Shown piece by piece: positions 46,001 to 59,000 of a DNA stretch of 64,000 nt (its first letter is position 1; each line of letters opens with the position of its first letter). Below the pieces are notes generated by a model. The model saw only the letters and a program-made list of their open reading frames with translations, was not told the DNA's origin and ran no database searches. A program made the translations under genes and the position numbers. The DNA comes from Phycomyces nitens (Eukaryota; Mucoromycota; Mucoromycetes; Mucorales; Phycomycetaceae): NCBI GenBank assembly GCA_022702545.1, contig JAHRBC010000001.1, forward strand, positions 6,138,001 to 6,202,000, given 5' to 3'.

Positions 46001-47785
46001 GCAAAGACTGATCAGATGAACAACTTTCTTGAGCCTCTTGTTGACGAGTTGGTTGACTTCTACAGTGGAATGACAATCAAGACGGCCATGTTCCCTGGTG
46101 GTATTCGTGTCCGTGCTGCTCTCATGTGTGTTGCATGTGATATACCAGCTGCAAGAAAAACCGCGGGATTTACAGGGCATGCAAGCACCAACGCCTGTCA
46201 CAAGTGTGCACATCAATTTTCGGTGATCGATGGATCAAGCAAGATCGATTACTCTGGATTTGACGTTGATAATTGGACACCAAGAGAAAAGGCAACCAAT
46301 GCTGTGCATGCCGAAATGTGGTTCAATGCAGAATCAGACGTTGAACAAGCAGAGTTGGAGAAGCACAATGGTACCCGGTATTCTGAATTGCATCGCCTAC
46401 ACTACTTTGATCCTGTCCGGTGTACAATTGTGGATCCTATGCACAACTTGTTTCTTGGCACAGCCAAACAGATGGTCAACATTTGGAGAGACCTCGGTTA
46501 TTTTCCCAGCACCACTCTTGCCCGCATGCAACATCTGGCAGATTCCATTCTTGTTCCTCCTGGATATGCTGTATTGTCCAACAAAATTGCTTCTGGGTTC
46601 CCATATATGAAGGCAGACGAGTGGCGATCGTGGTGTCTTGTGTATTTGCTGGTTGTCCTGGAGAATGCTTTGCCAGAAACAGACTACAATAACTGGCTAG
46701 TATTCGTTGATGCATGTCGCCTATTGACAGGACCATCTGTCACGACCCAGAGTATAGACGAAGCACACCAGCTCCTTGGTGATTTTGGCGAAAAGTGCGA
46801 GATATTGTATGGAACTGTCAGTATCACGCCAAACATGCATCTGCATATGCACTTACGTGAGTCTATGCTTGACTTTGGCCCTGTCTATGCATTCTGGTTG
46901 TATAGCTTTGAACGATACAATGGCAAGCTCAAGAACATCAAGACAAATTGCTGCAATGGATTCGAGGTCACTTTCATGAAGGTCTTCTTGGAAAAGAGAT
47001 TCATCAGCAACTTTCTTCAGTTCTATTCTGCCAAACTTTCACCACCCATGGTAGAATTTCTCCAAGAAGTTGCTCAAATAGCACCAACGCCTGTCAGATC
47101 CTTGGTGAACTCTGAGTACGGCCACCCTCCACATCTTCAATTCAACCTCAACATGTTCCTCCAAGCTGCCACCAATCCATGGTTTAATGTCACTGGAAGT
47201 GAAGCCCTGCCATTGACCTCGTTGCCATTGAAATTGTCGCCTTTATCTATAATGACTGGCAATCATTATAAGTACTTGGTCAAATTTTATAACAAGGCTT
47301 ACCAAGACACTGGCATTTCCTTCTGTGCCATGGATAGCATCCTACTTGGAGGGCATGTCTATATCAATGACTGGATTCGCAAGATGAAGAAGATTTCGTT
47401 GCTAGGACAAGAGTATTGGAGTGGTGAAAAGAAAAAGCATGGTTCTTTTGTACAAGTCTTGTTTCTGGACAATTCAACAAGTGAATTTGTTGCATTTCCC
47501 GGCCAGATTGAGTATTTATTTACTCATGTTATCAAGATTGGTGGAATCAAAAGAGTTTCTACTTTTGCTTTCGTCAAATGGTTTCCGACGTATAATGCTG
47601 GCAGATATCAACCGTTGATAAACCAAGGTCTGGAGCTGTGGGAGAAGGGGTTTTTAGAGGAGACCGTTGAGTGTATTATTCCAGTACATCGTCTGCATTC
47701 TTGCTTTGCATTGACAACTCACAATCTCCAACAAGGGTCTCAAAAACGCCTAATTATTCCATTACCTAGAAAAGTCGTCACTTAA
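43072..47785 (+). pseudogene. CACTA-D Tnp2-type transposase, interrupted
   Basis: Exon 1 from ATG 43072 encodes the Cys-rich N-terminal motif (LLCKCSACTKYT ... FMRHKNSD) and ends at GTAAGT (about 43230). Two acidic exons follow (about 43289-43360 and 43419-43633), then an exon from about 43703 (FMAIFGIIFQAFYLVQ) cut at 43914 by element F with AAA duplicated. It resumes at 45570 with GIVKYTVCNKCFAIYSPDN. A frameshift near 45645 and loss of a second Cys pair follow. The rest to the TAA at 47785 is open: FLDIYDGAMWNELL, LTLNVDWFQPFDG, VGVMPRPKEAKTDQMNN (Arg where relatives have Gly), DIPAARKTAGFTGHAS, DPMHNLFLGTAKQMV, MHLHMHLRESMLDFGPVYAFW, LIIPLPRKVVT. Confidence 0.87.
43915..45566. mobile_element. 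Short CACTA element F, copy 2 (1652 bp)
   Basis: Left end CACTGGAAAAAGTATAC at 43915, right end GATATTGTTTGCAGTG at 45566, AAA duplicated at 43912-43914 and 45567-45569. The first about 600 bp match 21655-22317 inverted, including three units of the 32-bp repeat (44255-44335). The rest (about 44523-45240) has minus-strand splice-like signals (GTAAGCTATT, GTAAGAAAACC) and short hydrophobic frames, resembling a third gene. No transposase. Confidence 0.9.
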
Positions 47786-48315
47786 TAAAAAAATTGCGTT
47801 TTTGACCACAAACATCAGCCACGTAATGCTTATTTTTCTTGTTTTACTTTACTATCTGTTCTTTTATCAATAAATTTTTAAGATTGATTAAAATATTAGA
47901 TTGATATATACAAGTTACGTCCTTTAAAACAGATCTCAAAACAAATATTTATTTTCTCCAGCTCATTATGCGATAAGCCAAGTAGTTGTTTATTTAATAC
48001 CCAATGATCAGCAATATTTTAAAGTTTATACTACATAATATACTAAAAATTTTCATTTAAATTCCAAGTTTATAAAGCCGATGAAAATATTTTATTTTGC
48101 TATTAAATATTTGTTTTGCAATAATTACAACTAAAATAAAATAACCATTAAAAATAATATTGTTTCTCACCATCTTGTCTTTCTTTATTTTTTATTGCAA
48201 CAACAATACAAAAACGAGTAATGCCAACCCTACCACCATCATCTTCCAGCCCAACAACTTGTTTCAACTTATTCAATAAAGACCATTATATCAAGACAAC
48301 CAAATACAATTTTTT
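47786..48315. other. Convergent intergenic space in CACTA-D
   Basis: Between the 3' ends of transposase and accessory gene. AT-rich, several AATAAA-like signals, no coding frame. Confidence 0.5.
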
Positions 48316-49416
48316 TTATTGCCGTGTTGCAATCCACTTGGCAACACGTGCCTTCTGCTCTTTTGACAATTCAATGTGTCTACTTTCAACAGGACAAGAA
48401 GAAAAGTCAATGACCTTCATCTTCTTTTCCTTGCTCCTCTGGGCTTTTAACTTGCCCAAGTACTCCTCGACCTATATATCATAATCGAATTAATTAATTA
48501 TATGAAGCACATCAAATTTGCCCAAACAATATCTTACCAAAGAATGTCTGCTACTGGGAGTATAAATGGTATACTCCTGTTGCTCATCATCAGACTCAAT
48601 GTCGGACAACATCTCTTTGTCCAAGAGATCCTCGACGGTCTCTCCATACTTGGACTCCAAGTTTGCCTTGTCTGCCAAATGCAGCCTCTTGTAGGCTTCA
48701 AGGATCTATTTCAAAATCAATTATTAGAAGTATGAAAACAAATATTATATTATACTAACTCTTGTTTTTCTCGTACGTCTACGAGAAGACTGGTTTCACT
48801 TAGCTAACTTTTCTGGCGAGGTGTTAGCTCTGTTTAGCTTGTACGAGATGTGCCGTCTTGTTTTTTCCTCTATGACTGCAGATGCAAGAGGCTGTCCTTC
48901 AGGCTGCTGGTGAATGTACATCCAGACCTTGTCTGCAATAGGCCAGTTGGATGAAGAGAGTGCCCCCTCATTCATTGTCAATGGTGTAGACACCAAGACA
49001 TTCCTTGTCTCTGATTGTATGAGATGCTATATGACATAGGGTAAGTAATTCATCAATATAAAATTAATATTTATATATAGATATCCTACCAAGACCAATG
49101 GAAGTCAATACTTCATATACATCTGTGGTGGTGGAGCTTGATGGGGGGAAACTTGGCTACTGTTGCCATTTGAGTTCTTGAGGGATTCCATCCCTTGATG
49201 GACCTGCTGCAACAGGACATGCAACTCATTCAGTCTTGTCTGAAGAGCCGACAGGTTTGACAACACTGCGCTGTCCTGTTCAGCGTTGTTGCTTGGAGCA
49301 GGAAGGATTGTCTGCATCACAGTTCCTGCTGGTCTAGTGCCACTAGTCTTACCAATCGACTTCTTGGTAGTCGACTTGTAGGTCTTTTTAGAGCTTGATG
49401 ATATAAATTGAGACAT
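48316..49416 (-). pseudogene. CACTA-D accessory protein, decayed
   Basis: Minus strand from ATG about 49416: SKKTYKSTTKKSIGKTSG, then a coiled stretch (SALQTRLNELHVLLQQVHQ). A second exon (about 49030-48775) has WPIADKVWMYIHQQPEGQP; a third (about 48708-48540) holds LLDKEMLSDIESDDEQQEY; the last (about 48471-48316) ends VAKWIATRQ. The ESD block is at the same place as in the other accessory genes, but PSWRSDE is degenerate (PSSRHSL). In-frame TGA codons near 49109 and 48793 show decay. Confidence 0.7.
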
Positions 49417-49766
49417 TGAATACTAGAAAAATATATTAAAGTGTGAGGTTCGTTGATTATGAATATATATTTTCCAATAGATTTTGAAATATTCCATAAA
49501 TAATACATACATGAGAAAGTAATTAAAAGTAATTAAAAAGTATACTTCTTTCTAAAGAGGTTTTATAGTATTTTGATCTTTGCTTACATTATGCTGTCAG
49601 GTATACTTAGTAATCTGCTTCAACTGGCTAATCCATTTAATTTGCTTGCACTGACTAATCCATTTGTAATATTTGGGCTCTGTTTCAAAAATACAAATCG
49701 TTTTATTAAGTGGGCTTATTAGTTCCATGTCACATTCGGGACACTCAATATCGCTGTTGATCTCTA

Positions 49767-50470
49767 TTGGATTTTTGCTTTCAACCTTTGTTCTTTTCTT
49801 TTCTTTTTCTTTCCTTTACTTTTCGGCATGGTAAGCATCATTCTCTTTTAATTTTTTTTTTACTCATCATGACTTTATATTTGTCCAGATATTCTTTTCT
49901 ATATCCATACAAGGGCTGCTGGTTTATGTCAATAACTCTGGTATACTGGTAATGTTCTTTTTTATTATCCCATTCAGTTTCCACAAGCTCATTGCTCTGC
50001 TTAGTAATTCACGGCCTTCCATTACAAACAAATACAGAGGAGCACTTTGCTGTATATTATGGTATGATGACACTCCTTTATACACTAGACATGCTTTATT
50101 AACATTCGTTCCATTCATTAGAATTTTTTCGGTCATCTGGTATGTGCCGATTCCATGTCATCTGGTCAGTAATTGTGTCCATTATACCCATTACCAAGTA
50201 AGTATACAACCTTTCAGCCCTTATATCACTTTACTAATCTATTATCTAATAGATGTAATTGAAATATTCTTCATCTGGTCGGCCATTGCGCCCATTGCGC
50301 CCATTACACTGATGACCAAGTAAGTATATAACCACTCAACGTTTATATTATTTTCCTGACATATTCTTAATAGATATTGCCAAAATTTTCTATACCATTT
50401 ATCAAAGTATTCAAGTTTTCTTGATATAAATACCAATGTAAGTATTGTTGTTCCATTCAAATTATTTTAC
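49767..50470 (+). other. CACTA-D third-gene region
   Basis: Divergent from the accessory gene. A T-rich leader ends CGGCATG|GTAAGC at about 49830. Later exon-like pieces lie between AG and GTAAGT (about 49890-50200, 50254-50320, 50377-50438); they read DVIEIFFIWSAIAPIAPITL and YCQNFLYHLSKYSSFLDIN in one frame. Which splice sites are used in the first part is unclear, so I give no final model. Confidence 0.4.
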
Positions 50471-51125
50471 AGTCTGCTAAAATACACCCATGAAAATTAT
50501 CTAGCCACCCTCTTTTTTTTTTCAAAAGAAAACAAACACCCACGTAAGCAGTGCCGCAGCAAGTAACAAAGAAAGGTAGGGGGTCTAGTAGACCAGGGTA
50601 ACCCATATATTCTCCAGATGAGTAATAGAATACCCATCCAATTGAGAAAAGGGCAAGGCTAGCATATTAGGCAATAAAAGTAGGAGTGAGTAGAGATGAG
50701 AATGAATAGAAATCATTAAGAAAACTTTTTTTATCCAATAAAAACTATTATAAACTACATCTTTGGCCTGTATCTGCCATGAATTCATACCGAATTCATA
50801 CTGAATCCTATGAGGACACTGCTTTAATATTGAAGAGAGCAACCTATATAAAGTAATTTAAAGAACTGAATCCTTTGGGGCTAGAAAATATGGGACGAAA
50901 AAAAAAGAAACCCCCCAATTTTTGTGACAAAAAAAAGCACAAAAAAAATAACCCACCTTTTGCTTTTTGCGCTTTGATGTTTCAGTATACTGATTGGAAT
51001 CATTCGGACAACGAATCCTAAAAATTTAATATTGAAAAATTTGGCAAATATTATATCAAATCTTTATCATTCAGTCAAGAATTTTATAAATATCAGTATA
51101 CTAAAATGGCCCTTCTTTTGCAGTG
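50471..51125. other. CACTA-D right subterminal region
   Basis: AT-rich, homopolymer-rich (runs of A near 50900-50950). No gene seen. Confidence 0.5.
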
Positions 51126-52021
51126 TCACTTTATCATATTACTGTTATCCATATCTTCATACTTTATATCTACATTGTCTTTGCACATTTTCATATCTCA
51201 TTTTGTCTTATCATATTTGTCCTCCATTTTTATATTATCACCTTCACTGTATATCCCATTTTCTCATACTATCATATCTTATTTTGTCTTATCATCTCAT
51301 ACCTCTCCCTCTAAGGTCATTATTATCCTTATCCATTATCTCATATACTGTTCTATCTTTCATTCACACACCCAATTTCTATATTTTATTATTAATCAAT
51401 TCATCATTTATCACTAAGTAACATTTTACGAAGTCTATATAAGAGACCAAAATTTCAATCAATAAACATCATCAGTTATCTCTCTCTTATTTTCCATCCC
51501 TGAATTAGTGAATTGTCTTGTATAGAAATTCCTAAACATACTTTGTGCCAAGATTGATTTTTCTTTTCATCCTTTTCCCTTTTTCCTGATTTTGTAACTT
51601 CCCAGTACCTTGCTGTCAACTTGATTAATTGTCCTGAGTGAAATTATCTAGTTCTCTCTCTCCATTTGTATTCCTATCCCTTGTATCCATTGCTGTCAAG
51701 AATATATCTAACTGTCCCGAGTGAAGTTCATATATCTCTTTCTATTTCTTCATTTTCTCTTCTTTTTGTCCTCTTGCTGTCTTTGAATTGCAGTTCTACC
51801 CCCGTTATATTCATTCTTTATTGCGTCCTCATTATTGTCAATGTGAGGTATTCAATTTACTATATTTTTCTGACTCGTTTTCACTTACAACAAACTCAAC
51901 ACGCATCAGTGGAGGTCGTGCTAAGGAATTCAATCAAATACAACGTGTTGAGCATCCTCTACCAATTCTTTTTTACCCTTATCTTTTTCCCTTTTCTTTA
52001 AAAAAAATCAATCTTCTGACT

Positions 52022-52611
52022 ATGTCCAACACCCTCAATATCTCCAAGTTCCTGTCCTCTCCCAAGACCTTCTCCAGAACCGGCCAACCTGATCCCTTGT
52101 CATGGATCCAGCACTTGGATCACACCCGTAAGGCTGTCGGCATGTCCGATGAGAAGGCCTTGATCATTGCTGCTTCCCACTTTAAGGGTAACGCCATCCA
52201 TTGGTAGAACATCTACAAAGGGCATCTCACTACTTGGGAAGATTTCGAGTTCGCCTTTAAAAGGCAGTTCATTTCCCGACACCTGGAGGACTCTTGGTGG
52301 CAAGAGCTCAAGACCATTAAGCAGCTGCCATCCCAGTCCATTGACGACCTCACTCTTCGTCTCCGGGAGTTGTTCTCCTATCTGAGAATCCACAGTGAAT
52401 CTCAGATGATCCGTGTCTTTCTCTGTGCGGTTGATAACCGTATTGCTTACCTCTTGGAGCAGCACACTGCCTTGACCAAGTTTGACGCTGTTGTCAATGC
52501 CACTTGCAAGCTTGAGCTAGTCGAAGAGAAGTACCGCGTTGTGCAACTTGGCCCAAGACACCAGCTCGATAGACCTCCATCTGTCTCTCGACGCACTTGG
52601 CCAGCAGCACC
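52022..52611 (+). pseudogene. Gypsy 3 gag, 3' truncated
   Basis: ATG at 52022 (SNTLNISKFLSSPKTFS). The gag domain shows PLSWIQHLDHTRKAVGMSD, HFKGNAIHW, WEDFEFAFKRQFISRHLED, LRLRELFSYL and CAVDNRIAYLLEQH. A TAG at about 52207 interrupts it, where gypsy 1 has a second Trp (WW). CACTA-C cuts it at 52611; the rest of gypsy 3 is outside the window or lost. Confidence 0.85.
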
Positions 52612-52627
52612 CACTGCAAAAGAGGGG

Positions 52628-53357
52628 CTGTTTGTAGTACCAGAAATCCGGCATTATGGTACTGAAAAGGGGTGGGTTTCACCTAGTTTAAATATTTTTT
52701 CAACTAGGAGGCATGCTAGCTTCACAGGTACCTCAGTGTCGTGGTTTGCAGTAGTAGAAACATGTAAAAATGTGCCACAGGTGAGGTCTGTTAGCACTTT
52801 CGGTATATAGATCTGATTTGGAACGATGAAAAAAAGTATTTAAAAGAACAGTTCTATTTTGGTCGTCTCAACGTGGTCGTTGAAATGTTCAGATACGTCA
52901 CATATCTTTATGTTGCGAGTTGTAGAAACTCGATGTATCTACTAGTGGTTACTACCCAAGACCAATCAAATCAAACACTTGAAAGCCTCTTTATTCTTCT
53001 TCACCAGTAATATATCACCCATTATTTGATTTCCCGTTTATATTGGATTGGTAATGGTTTACGCTTTTATTTTTATTGGAAAGAATAGAATGTTTCTAGG
53101 TTTAGGGTCTATTATTACGCCTATTCCTATGCCTAGCCGTTTCTACCCGGTTGCTTGCTGCTATTTGGATGGAATATTTTTCTACATAAAAAATACCTGC
53201 AAAAATATGAATATCCAGCAATTTTTTGGGCTGCAGGAGTGTTCTGTAAAAGATAAAGAAGTGTTAATGATGTGGGGTACAAAGAGAAAATTTTTGTGTG
53301 TCAAAAGATACTTACATTGCAAGAGATGGGCAAGAGTGCGCAAAGGGGACTTGAATT
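52628..53357. other. CACTA-C left subterminal region
   Basis: No recognisable gene. A 115-codon plus-strand frame (53048-53395) overlaps the third gene on the other strand and has no support. Confidence 0.4.
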
Positions 53358-53868
53358 TTAAGGCTGGATGGGCTGTGTGGCAGGTTTTACTATAAAAAAG
53401 GGAATAAAAATTAATATGGGTGAACAGAGTGATGATATATTTAATTTACATACCAGGAGCCAAATGGGTTATCAAAGTAGGGGGTATGGTGTGTAAAGGA
53501 AGCCCAAGTGAGTCTATAAAACACATAATAATAATAATTAATAAATAATCTGAATAATATTTTGGATAAGCAAAAAGAGATTTATAAAGAATATTACCTT
53601 TATGATTACAATTGCGAATGATGGAGGAGGCCGATGGCATGAATAGAAAGGGCAGTCTACAATGGAATAGAGTCAGAGAGGGAACAAGTATGATTGAAAG
53701 AAAAAATTTTACCTGGTGCTGATGGCATCCCTATATAAGTTGTTTGGCCAATCTAAAAGAGAAAGTGAAAATAATTTTTATCAAGATGATGGTACCAGTG
53801 AATGCGGCCAGTGAGTATTTGTCTAGATGGCCATTGTGGAAAGGATGAGTTGCAATGGGAGCGCACAT
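53358..53868 (-). CDS. CACTA-C third gene: 87-residue protein from five exons
   Basis: Minus strand from ATG at 53868. Exons: 53868-53796 (73 nt), 40 nt ending near 53713, 59 nt (about 53658-53600), 60 nt (about 53514-53455), and a last exon of 32 nt ending TAA at 53358. All four introns are GT-AG and the total (264 nt) is a multiple of three. The frame is open throughout: MCAPIATHPFHNGHLDKY..., NNLYRDAISTR, LPFLFMPSASSIIRNC, SLGLPLHTIPPTLITHLAP, KPATQPIQP. A non-coding or leader exon rich in T ends CTG|GTAAGA near 53923. Neutral, Pro/His/Leu-rich; no known domain recognised. Lies divergent from the accessory gene (ATG at 54307). Confidence 0.55.
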
Positions 53869-54163
53869 CTATGAAAAAGAGGTTAATTTGTGTGTATAAA
53901 GAGGTATAAAAAATGTCTTACCAGAGAAAGGCGCCAATATCAAAAAAGCAAGGAAAAGGAAAAATAAAGGGAACCAAAAAAAAGGAGAGAGTCTGAAATT
54001 TTTTCACCTTTGAAGCATGCTGCAGAAAGCATAATGGATTGAGCCCAAAAACAATATCAAGGCCGATTTGCATCTCAGTGCTTCAAGACAATAGAGGAAC
54101 ATCTTTATAGTCATTCAAAATGCCTATATATAACGGCCTTTTTGATATTCAACCTCTCTTACC

Positions 54164-54166
<3 letters not shown>

Positions 54167-54194
<28 letters not shown>
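54167..54194. repeat. (AC)n microsatellite
   Basis: About 14 uninterrupted AC units between the divergent third and accessory genes of CACTA-C. Confidence 0.95.
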
Positions 54195-54306
54195 TTACTC
54201 ACCCACCCAACAAAACAGTTTTTGTATGTATATTATATTTATTTTTATTTCAATTGAACAAAAACTAATAATTATAATTGAAATATACTTTACCATATTC
54301 TAGAAA

Positions 54307-55495
54307 ATGGTTAATCAAAGAAGATCGATTGCTCCTCGTCCCACTCCTGCTCCTGCTCTCACTCCTGCCAACATGGAGCAAATTGTCGAGATGCTCTCTG
54401 GAATTCAAGACAACATGACCAGAGTGGAAGATAAGGTCACCAATGTAGAAGGCGAGTTGGTGACCTCCAACACCAAACTGGTAACGATGGATGCCAGACT
54501 TGGTGTCATCATTGCTGGAACCCATGAAGCCATTAAGGCCATTGACAATTTTGGAGAAGAGGTTCCTGCCACTGCCACCAGTGAACCCAGCAATGTTGCG
54601 GTTGTGGAGGCCATTGGTTTGGCCAGACCCAGCCATAAAACATCAGTGGAGGTCAATGTAAGCATTATACCTTATACTATATTATCAATTCATTAACTTG
54701 TTTACTATATCAGAGAAAGATCCGTGAGTTCTTGTGGGAGCCAAATTTCCATGCAAATACTCCAGCAGAGATCTTGGCCAACACTAACAAGCCCAGGTGG
54801 AACACGGATGTTCACTTTAATGTGACTCCAAACAAGGAGTTAGTGAACAGGCTTCTTGTCGTCCTGGAGCGCAAGTTTGCTGGTGATGGGATGAGAACCA
54901 AGGATCTTCGTGATAAGCTCCACAAAAACTTCATCAACAGATGCAAACAGGAGAAGATCTCTGCTGCTGCAAAAGAGATCATGAACACACGTTCACGGAG
55001 AGCCAGACGTGCTGGTGAAGTAAGTTATCCTTGATATATTAAAAATCTATTCCAAAAAATAATAACAAGGTTATTATTAGAACTACAAGCGCTGAACAAA
55101 GGCATACGGCAGCAACATGGTTGCCATCAACCAAGAGATGGGCCGGGATTGTGCCAATGCACTCCCCAAGGAAGCAATGTCCGGAGGAGAATCGGATGAC
55201 GAAGTCTCCGAAACTGGAAGAAGACGTGTGATTCGGACTGTCCGCCCAAGTTGGAGAAGCGATGAAGTGAGTTGTTGAGCTGATTATAAATAATATTTTG
55301 GATGACTTTAGATTACTGATGCGCAATTGATAGTACAACCGATTTATCCAAGTCGTTGATAGATTCATTGGTCTCCAACTTGGAGCAAACTCTCACCAGT
55401 TGCTGTCAAGGGTTTATGGCAGAACTGTGGACGTGGCAGTCCCGACCAATTTAAATCCCAGTCTTGCTCAGTGGGCTCTTAGACATGGGCTTTAA
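54307..55495 (+). pseudogene. CACTA-C accessory protein, four exons, one stop
   Basis: ATG at 54307. Exon 1 to about 54658 (coiled stretch EMLSGIQDNMTRVEDKVTNV), exon 2 from about 54714 (KIREFLWEPNFHANTPAEI, LHKNFINRCKQEKISAAAKE), exon 3 from about 55080 (NMVAINQEMGRDCANALPKE, AMSGGESDDE, RPSWRSDE), exon 4 from about 55336 (YNRFIQVVDRFIGLQLG), stop at 55495. An in-frame TGA early in exon 3 (about 55094) breaks it. It carries the same signature as the accessory genes of CACTA-1, A and E. Confidence 0.78.
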
Positions 55496-55621
55496 TAAAA
55501 TAATTTTTTTTATCTCTCCATCTATTTTTTTTTGACACGCGTTACGTTTTGACGACATTTATAAAGGCAATGCTATTTCTGTTTGTTCTTTATAAAAGAG
55601 AAAAGATATTTATTTTTTTTA

Positions 55622-55849
55622 TTACACGCAAAGTTTCTTTGGCAAAGGAATGACCAGCATCCTCTTTATACCATTTTGGCTTGTGTGTGTGGCAGTCACA
55701 ACTTCCAAAAGAAGGCGATGCACTGGCAAGATGCACTCATTGGTAGCAGGAGAAAAACTGGGCAAACAGATGTCAACACCTTCATCTTCGCGTGATCGTT
55801 TATAACAGATACCATTCCATCGCACAAAGGCAAAGACATGCTGGCTTTG
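55622..55849 (-). pseudogene. CACTA-C transposase, C-terminal fragment
   Basis: Minus strand, 75 codons: SQHVFAFVRWNGI, ECILPVHRLLLEVV, MLVIPLPKKLCV, stop at 55622. It matches the C-terminus of the other Tnp2 proteins (HVFAFVEWY ... LPVHHILLPIAI ... LVIPLPRK). The upstream part is separated by CACTA-E and not found in the window. Confidence 0.85.
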
Positions 55850-56079
55850 CACTGCAAAAATTGGTCAGTTTCACATATCTCAAAGAATATTAATTATACG
55901 TGAAAGAAAAGGTAAAATTAAAGATCAGATGTTTTTTGGTAGTTTAGACATATAGCGAAACGTTTTGTCAATGTAATTGGCTATAAAACATGTGTAGCAT
56001 AAGAAATGAATACCAAATCCAAATATATAAAATAAACTTTGCCTTGTATTCCTCTTCTTTACTGTAAAATCTTTTAATT

Positions 56080-59000
56080 ATGGCTCCTAACCGAAGTTCA
56101 AGAAATACAGTCGAGTGCAGATGTTCTGTTTGCAAGAACAAACTGGGAGGCTTTAATATTATATCCTCTCAAACATTCAAACGACATATGAGAATAGAAG
56201 AAACAAAGAAAAACCTTCTCAGTCATAGGAGTAAGAAAGCTAATATAATTTTATTTTCCCAGTAAAATAACAAGTATAATATAGTATTTAATGAAGACAG
56301 AATCGAAATGATTCATGAAACATCTGAGGCCGTTGATAAACATGAACAGTTTTTTGATGCTGAAGAATATGAAATTGAAAATGAAGGTGAATTTGGTAAT
56401 AGAAATAAATTTATTTTTTATTTTTCTTTACTAATTTTTATTTTAATATTTGGATAAAGATGAGGCAGCACCAGCACAGACAAGGAACCTACCTTTTTCC
56501 GAAGCTGACACCATGTTTGGTGTTGATGGAGATGACTGTGTTCATGAGAGCATCTCTGAGAATGAAGAAGACGAGGAAGAAAGTGAAGATAGTGATGATG
56601 AGGCAGCAATTTTTGGTAAAGGTATGGATATCGTGAATTAATATTGACCCCTGATAAATAGAATTATATGAGCTAATTTTCATTTTTTACACAAAAGATT
56701 TTTCTTTGGACCCACAACCAAAGTTGAATTTCATCCACCATTTTATTGTCACCACCATTGCCCTATTTGTATCCTTGTACGTCGTTGATGAAGGAGCAGT
56801 TATCTTGATTGCCATTATCAACAAGATTCTTGAAATATTCCAGGATCCATTTCGTCTTCCTTTGAGTGTTCCTGGTCTCAAGCAATTGGCAGGTTATGGC
56901 AATTTGACAAGTGGGATAAAAAAGTATGTTGCATGCAGTGAATGCCATACAATCTATGATATTGGTGTATCTGTTCCTTTGTCTTGTACATCAATCAAGT
57001 TTGGCGGCAGCTCTTTGTGTTCCAATCCATTGTTCAAGTCTGGATCTGAGTCACGAATCCCAAAGAGAACATACATATACCACTCTGTCATAGACTCATT
57101 GAAAAAGTTTTTCGTTGCCCAGGATTTGAAGATGCAATCAATTCATGGAATCGTGGGCCAAAAGTAGATGGAGTATTGTTTGACATTTATGATGGTATCA
57201 TGTGGAATGAATTCCAGGACATTGATGGCTTCCCATTTGTTGACACTGACTGATCTCTCATGTTGACCTTGAATATCAACTGGTTCCAGCCATTTGATGG
57301 TGTTACCTACTCTTGTGGAGCGATTTATCTTGCCATCAACAACCTTTCTCGGGAGATTAGGTTCAAAAAGGAGAATACAATTCTTGTAGGATTAATGCCA
57401 GGGCCAAAGGAAGCAAAGACATCAGAGATAAACAGCTATCTCCAACCTCTTGTTGATGAGTTGCAAAGTCTTTACAAGGGTGTCAAAATCCAAACCCACC
57501 AATGTCCAAATGGTACAACAATCCGCACTGCTCTCTTTATGGTTGCCTGTGATATCCCTGCCACAAGGAAAGTATGTGGATTTACATCCCATACGAGTAC
57601 AAATGCATGCCATAAGTGCAAACGCCAATTCTCCCGGTTAGCTGGAACGAGTTCTGTCAATTATTCTGGATTTGACTTCTCAAAGTGGCTCCTTCGCACT
57701 AAGAATGATAATTGTAAGGATGCTGAGGTCTGGAGAAATGCAACCACTAAGACTGAGAGACATCGTCTTGAAGTTGAAAATGGTGTTCGCTGGTCCGAAC
57801 TGCATTGTCTTGAGTACTTTGATGCTGTCCGCTGCACCATTATAGATCCAATGCACAACCTTTTCTTGGGAACTGCTAAGCGAATGATGGAAAAATGGGT
57901 TGCAGATGGAATAATTGACTCCAAAAACTCGTCTCTATGCAAAACATGGTTAAAAATATGGTACTGCCACCTGATTACACACCACTAAAGACAAAGATTG
58001 CAAAAGGATTTCCTTTCATGAAGGCTGATGAGTGGAAGTCGTGGTGCCTTGTATATTCTCCTGTTGTCCTGAAAGATCTACTCCCGCCAAAAATGTTTGA
58101 AAATTGGATATTCTTTGTCAATGCATGCTGTTTACTCATCAAGCCCAACATCACTGAAGACGAAATCGACAATGCTCATGAATATCTACAAAAATTTTGC
58201 CAAGGCTGTGAGAATCTTTATGATCTTGATCTTCTTTCACCGAATATGCACCTTCATCTTCATTTACATCAGACAGTTCAAGACTTTGGCCCTGTTTATG
58301 GTTACTGGCTTTTTGGCTTTGAGAGATACAATGGTATCCTCAAAAACATCCAGACAAACAGGAAAACCGGATTTGAATGGACATACATGAAGAGATTTGT
58401 TGAAGAAGTTCACAAAGAAGATTTTGCGCGGAATATACTTGAGTCTGCCAATGCACATGGTTATCTGGATATTTTCAAGAAATTGTTAAAAACTGAGACT
58501 CGTTCAGTAATCCCGCCCAGTCAACCTCATGCATTCTCCCTGTCTGATTTCATAAATGCCGCATACAACACAACATCTTCTATCAAAGGCAATGAATCTC
58601 TTCCACCATCTGCATTTCCTCTTAGAACAAAGCCTTTGTCACCAATGCCAAGTCCTGATTATGATTGTCTTGTTGAACATTACCAAGTGGTCTATAATGA
58701 CAGGTCAATCTCAAGTTGCAAAATCAACATGGACAGTTCTGCTTTTGTCAACGATTGGATTGTCATGCTGAAGTCTATCAACATTCTTGGCCAAGTATTC
58801 AAAGGCAATCATGGTAACAAACGTGGATCATACATTCAGGCATTGTTTGTGGAGGACAAAACAAATGTAATCTATGGATATGTTGGAGAAATCCAATATA
58901 TTTTTATGCACACATTTAGTCCAGCATCCTTATCAACTGAATACCACAACCCCCAGCATACCTTTGCCTTTGTTAAATGGTATAAAACAACATCTGATAG

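Larger units (their letters stand above)
42467..51125 (+). mobile_element. CACTA-D: Tnp2-type DNA transposon (8659 bp)
   Basis: 16-bp terminal inverted repeats CACTGCAAAAGAAGGG at 42467 and the complement ending at 51125; TCA duplicated at 42464-42466 and 51126-51128. Holds a transposase (+), convergent accessory gene (-) and third-gene region (+). F copy 2 is inserted in the transposase gene. Inserted in the LTR of gypsy 3. Confidence 0.94.
42057..51908 (+). repeat. 5' LTR of gypsy 3, split by CACTA-D
   Basis: Left part 42057-42466 begins TGATACGGGTG; right part 51129-51908 ends CAACACGCATCA. Without CACTA-D and one TCA copy it is about 1190 bp. TATA-like TCTATATAAGAG near 51436 and AATAAA near 51461. 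A primer-binding-like TGGAGGTCGTGCTAAGG follows at 51910. The 3' LTR is not in the window. Confidence 0.72.
52612..55849 (-). mobile_element. CACTA-C: Tnp2-type DNA transposon, partial
   Basis: Left end CACTGCAAAAGAGGGG at 52612, one base different from the CACTA-D terminus. Contains third gene (-), accessory gene (+) and the last part of a transposase (-). It is cut at 55849 by the left end of CACTA-E; its own right end is not in the window. Confidence 0.85.

Noticed and set aside
53048..53395. 115-codon plus-strand frame in CACTA-C
   Set aside because: It overlaps the minus-strand third gene, whose phases are consistent, and it has no recognisable content.
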